This document shows, one piece after another, positions 62,015-64,000 of a stretch of 64,000 bases of DNA (position 1 is its first letter; each line of letters starts with the position of its first letter). The stretch spans positions 2,665,006-2,729,005 of the forward strand of contig NC_049995.1 of assembly GCF_000003815.2 (NCBI RefSeq), read 5' to 3'. The translations under genes and the position numbers were made by a program. The notes beneath the pieces are model-generated. The model saw only the letters and a list, made by a program, of their open reading frames with translations, ran no database searches and was not told where the DNA came from. This DNA is from Branchiostoma floridae (taxonomy: Eukaryota; Chordata; Leptocardii; Amphioxiformes; Branchiostomatidae).

Positions 62015-64000
62015 CTGAAAAACAAAAGATGCTAAATTAGTTTTAAGATTATCATTCAGGTTACTCTTTTCTATAAACCTGCACTAGTTTCTGTAACATT
62101 CAAAACCTTCTGTTGCCAAGCATCTTCTTATCAATAACGGAAACGGGGCTATATCTGCTTAGCTTTCGTGTAAGAGTTAACTTTGTAGTGGTACCATGGC
62201 ACAGGAGTGAAAATCCTTTAGTTTTTGATTTCTCGGCAATAATGCGAACACTTTATATTTCTTTCTCTTGATTTGTGTAAACTTTATAATAATTAAACCC
62301 CTTTTAGATGGCTGATATGCCAGGACTGTTTTCTTGCTTATTTCTCCCTTTCAAAATTCAAAAGATCTAATCTACATGTAACATTTACAACAACTATAAT
62401 TTTGACCCTGTGGTTGACAGAAAAATAACGTGTACATATATCATCTCATTGAATTGAAAAATCTACTTTTATTTTCTCAATATTCCGTTGTCAATATCAT
62501 GGCGTAAAATGAACAAATGAACTCCACATGAAAGTAGATTTAGACACTATGATTGATAGACCACTATATGTTGCAAATTCGGCAGCAATGATGGAAGGTA
62601 ATAATACCACCTCATTCAAGGGGTGTACAGAAAGTGCGAAATAGACGAATGGGCGAAACGGAACAAAATATGAAGCAAAATGAAATAAAATCGATGGGAA
62701 TAGAACGAAACGGTACTGTGCGTGGAAGGAAAGAATCGTGGAAATGGGTGGAAATGAATGTGTTTTTTTGCGTGGCTAAATTATTCTCCCAAGATCCGCG
62801 AAATACAATTAAACTGAACTGATGAGAGAAGAAAGAAGGACTATATGCCATATTGGATGGTAGATATAGACATCGAGCAATATGCATTTTCAGAATTTAA
62901 ACTGAGGCAAGCTTGAAACTCTGTTGTTGCGAGGGGGGGGGGGTCCTTCTGTTCTCTCAAGACTGTTTACGAACTGCCTCGGGCCCCACAACATGGTTAT
63001 GGACTGAGAGCAACAGCCCTCTAACTGGAGACATGTTTACAACGAAACAGGTTGTGAACGGGCTAGACACGCAATACTTGGTTTGGTGGAATAAAGGCGC
63101 TAATATCAGCATATCGGATCTCAAAATACGTCCTTAAGTAACAATCTCGGGTCATTTGCATGCAGCGTTTCCATGCTAGAAGAACCATTGAAGCCACACA
63201 AACACAACACCATCGATATAAGTTTGCCTCATTATGGTAAAAGTCTAAAAAATGTATATTTGATTATGCATTTAGTCCTTACATTCTTATCTCAGTTCCA
63301 TTTGCTGGTATTTGGTGGATCTCGAGGGAATAATTTAGCCACGGAGAAAACAACAACGCTGTAAAAATTAAATCTTGTCTCATTCTGGGTATAATTCCAA
63401 AATTAAAACACGTTTCATATTCATTTCCACTTCCTTATTTTATTTCCGTCCACAGTACCGTTTCCTTTTATCCCCAAAGATCTTGTTTCAGTTTGCTTCA
63501 TATTCCGTTCAATTTCGTATTTTCTGTACACCCCATTTAAGCCCTTATATTACGTTTCAAAACAAAAAGATACAAGGCAAAGTTTACCTGCTTGTTCAAA
63601 TCAACCAGGGCAGATCCTGCATGCGCTGTTTTTCCTCGGCTCAGATATCCTGCCTTTACAGCGACAAACAAAATACTTTCGACAGGTATCGTTGTTCAGG
63701 CTCGAGCTACGCCGCGGTTGAGTCGTAAAAAATGCCTAGCTCAAGCGCATAGGATATCTAATGTCTACAGCAAAACAGGCCAAGTTCGTAACGATGGTCT
63801 GGATCCACAGAATGTTTGCCTTTGTTCTATATGAGCGCTGCATGGCTTCATGACTCTTGCTTTTTGCAGTGTGATTTGTATTTTTAATTTCACCACAAAA
63901 AAAGGTTCTAAGCGAGCTTTGGGTTACTGTACTGGATTGTGATCTCAGATGTTTGTTCAACATTGACTTGAAAAGTTTAACACCCATCAGGGAATTAATC
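62015..64000. other. Upstream part of the Ly6-like gene, mostly transposon
   Basis: An inverted-repeat element fills 62621-63533. Beyond it, 63590-63675 read on the minus strand is open (SRGKTAHAGSALVDLNKQ) and ends in CAG/GTAAAC, which looks like an exon with a donor; the family is not recognised, and it could belong to a neighbouring gene or a repeat. Confidence 0.4.
62621..63533. mobile_element. 913-bp inverted-repeat element, hAT-like TSD
   Basis: Ends GGGTGTACAGAAA / TTTCTGTACACCC, with imperfect inverted pairing over about 200 bases (ATATGAAGCAAA, AACGGTACTGTG). CATTCAAG and CATTTAAG (7 of 8) flank it at 62613-62620 and 63534-63541. No transposase frame. Confidence 0.75.

Overview
The window reads as an invertebrate deuterostome nuclear genome, most likely a cephalochordate (amphioxus, Branchiostoma). 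This rests on animal genes with many short introns, vertebrate-like one-to-one genes (RFC1, RNF217) beside lineage-specific ones (an intronless receptor tyrosine kinase pair, a single-exon Toll-like receptor), and a very high density of small inverted-repeat transposons. The species call is inference. Three runs of exactly 100 N (10940-11039, 25391-25490, 56353-56452) are assembly gaps of unknown true size.
Layout. (1) 939-11160, plus strand: the 3' part of RFC1, the large subunit of the clamp loader, in 12 exons from the AAA+ collar to the stop. Several exons are preceded by decayed tandem copies of their own 5' ends. (2) 13886-20269, minus strand: two tandem intronless receptor tyrosine kinase genes with EGF-like and Ig-like ectodomains. 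(3) 20510-23572: an inverted-repeat element, then a 5'-truncated, catalytically dead Tx1/L1-type LINE with a clean 14-bp target duplication. (4) 23688-26604, plus: a three-exon gene for a small secreted, lysine-rich protein of unknown family with a recognisable CCAAT/TATA promoter. (5) 29448-31810, plus: a BTB/POZ zinc-finger factor whose 3' end is duplicated just downstream. (6) 36038-44218, minus: an RNF217-type RBR ubiquitin ligase in six exons. The exon carrying the catalytic cysteine sits between two perfect 60-bp inverted repeats. (7) 46858-49728, minus: a CRAL-TRIO lipid-transfer protein like alpha-tocopherol transfer protein, with a poly-Glu tail. (8) about 49.7-56.4 kb: gene-poor DNA ending in a 70-bp minisatellite that runs into a gap. 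(9) 56453-59179, minus: a Toll-like receptor whose TIR end is lost in that gap. (10) 60727-62014, minus: the last three exons of a probable GPI-anchored Ly6/uPAR-like protein.
The genes do not form a functional cluster; they are independent loci. What unites the window is its DNA dynamics: partial exon duplications at splice acceptors, perfect inverted duplications around or beside exons, and MITE families that share ends and can be dated by nesting. All splice junctions given were read by eye from GT/AG sites, conserved phase and homology to known families; none has transcript support here.
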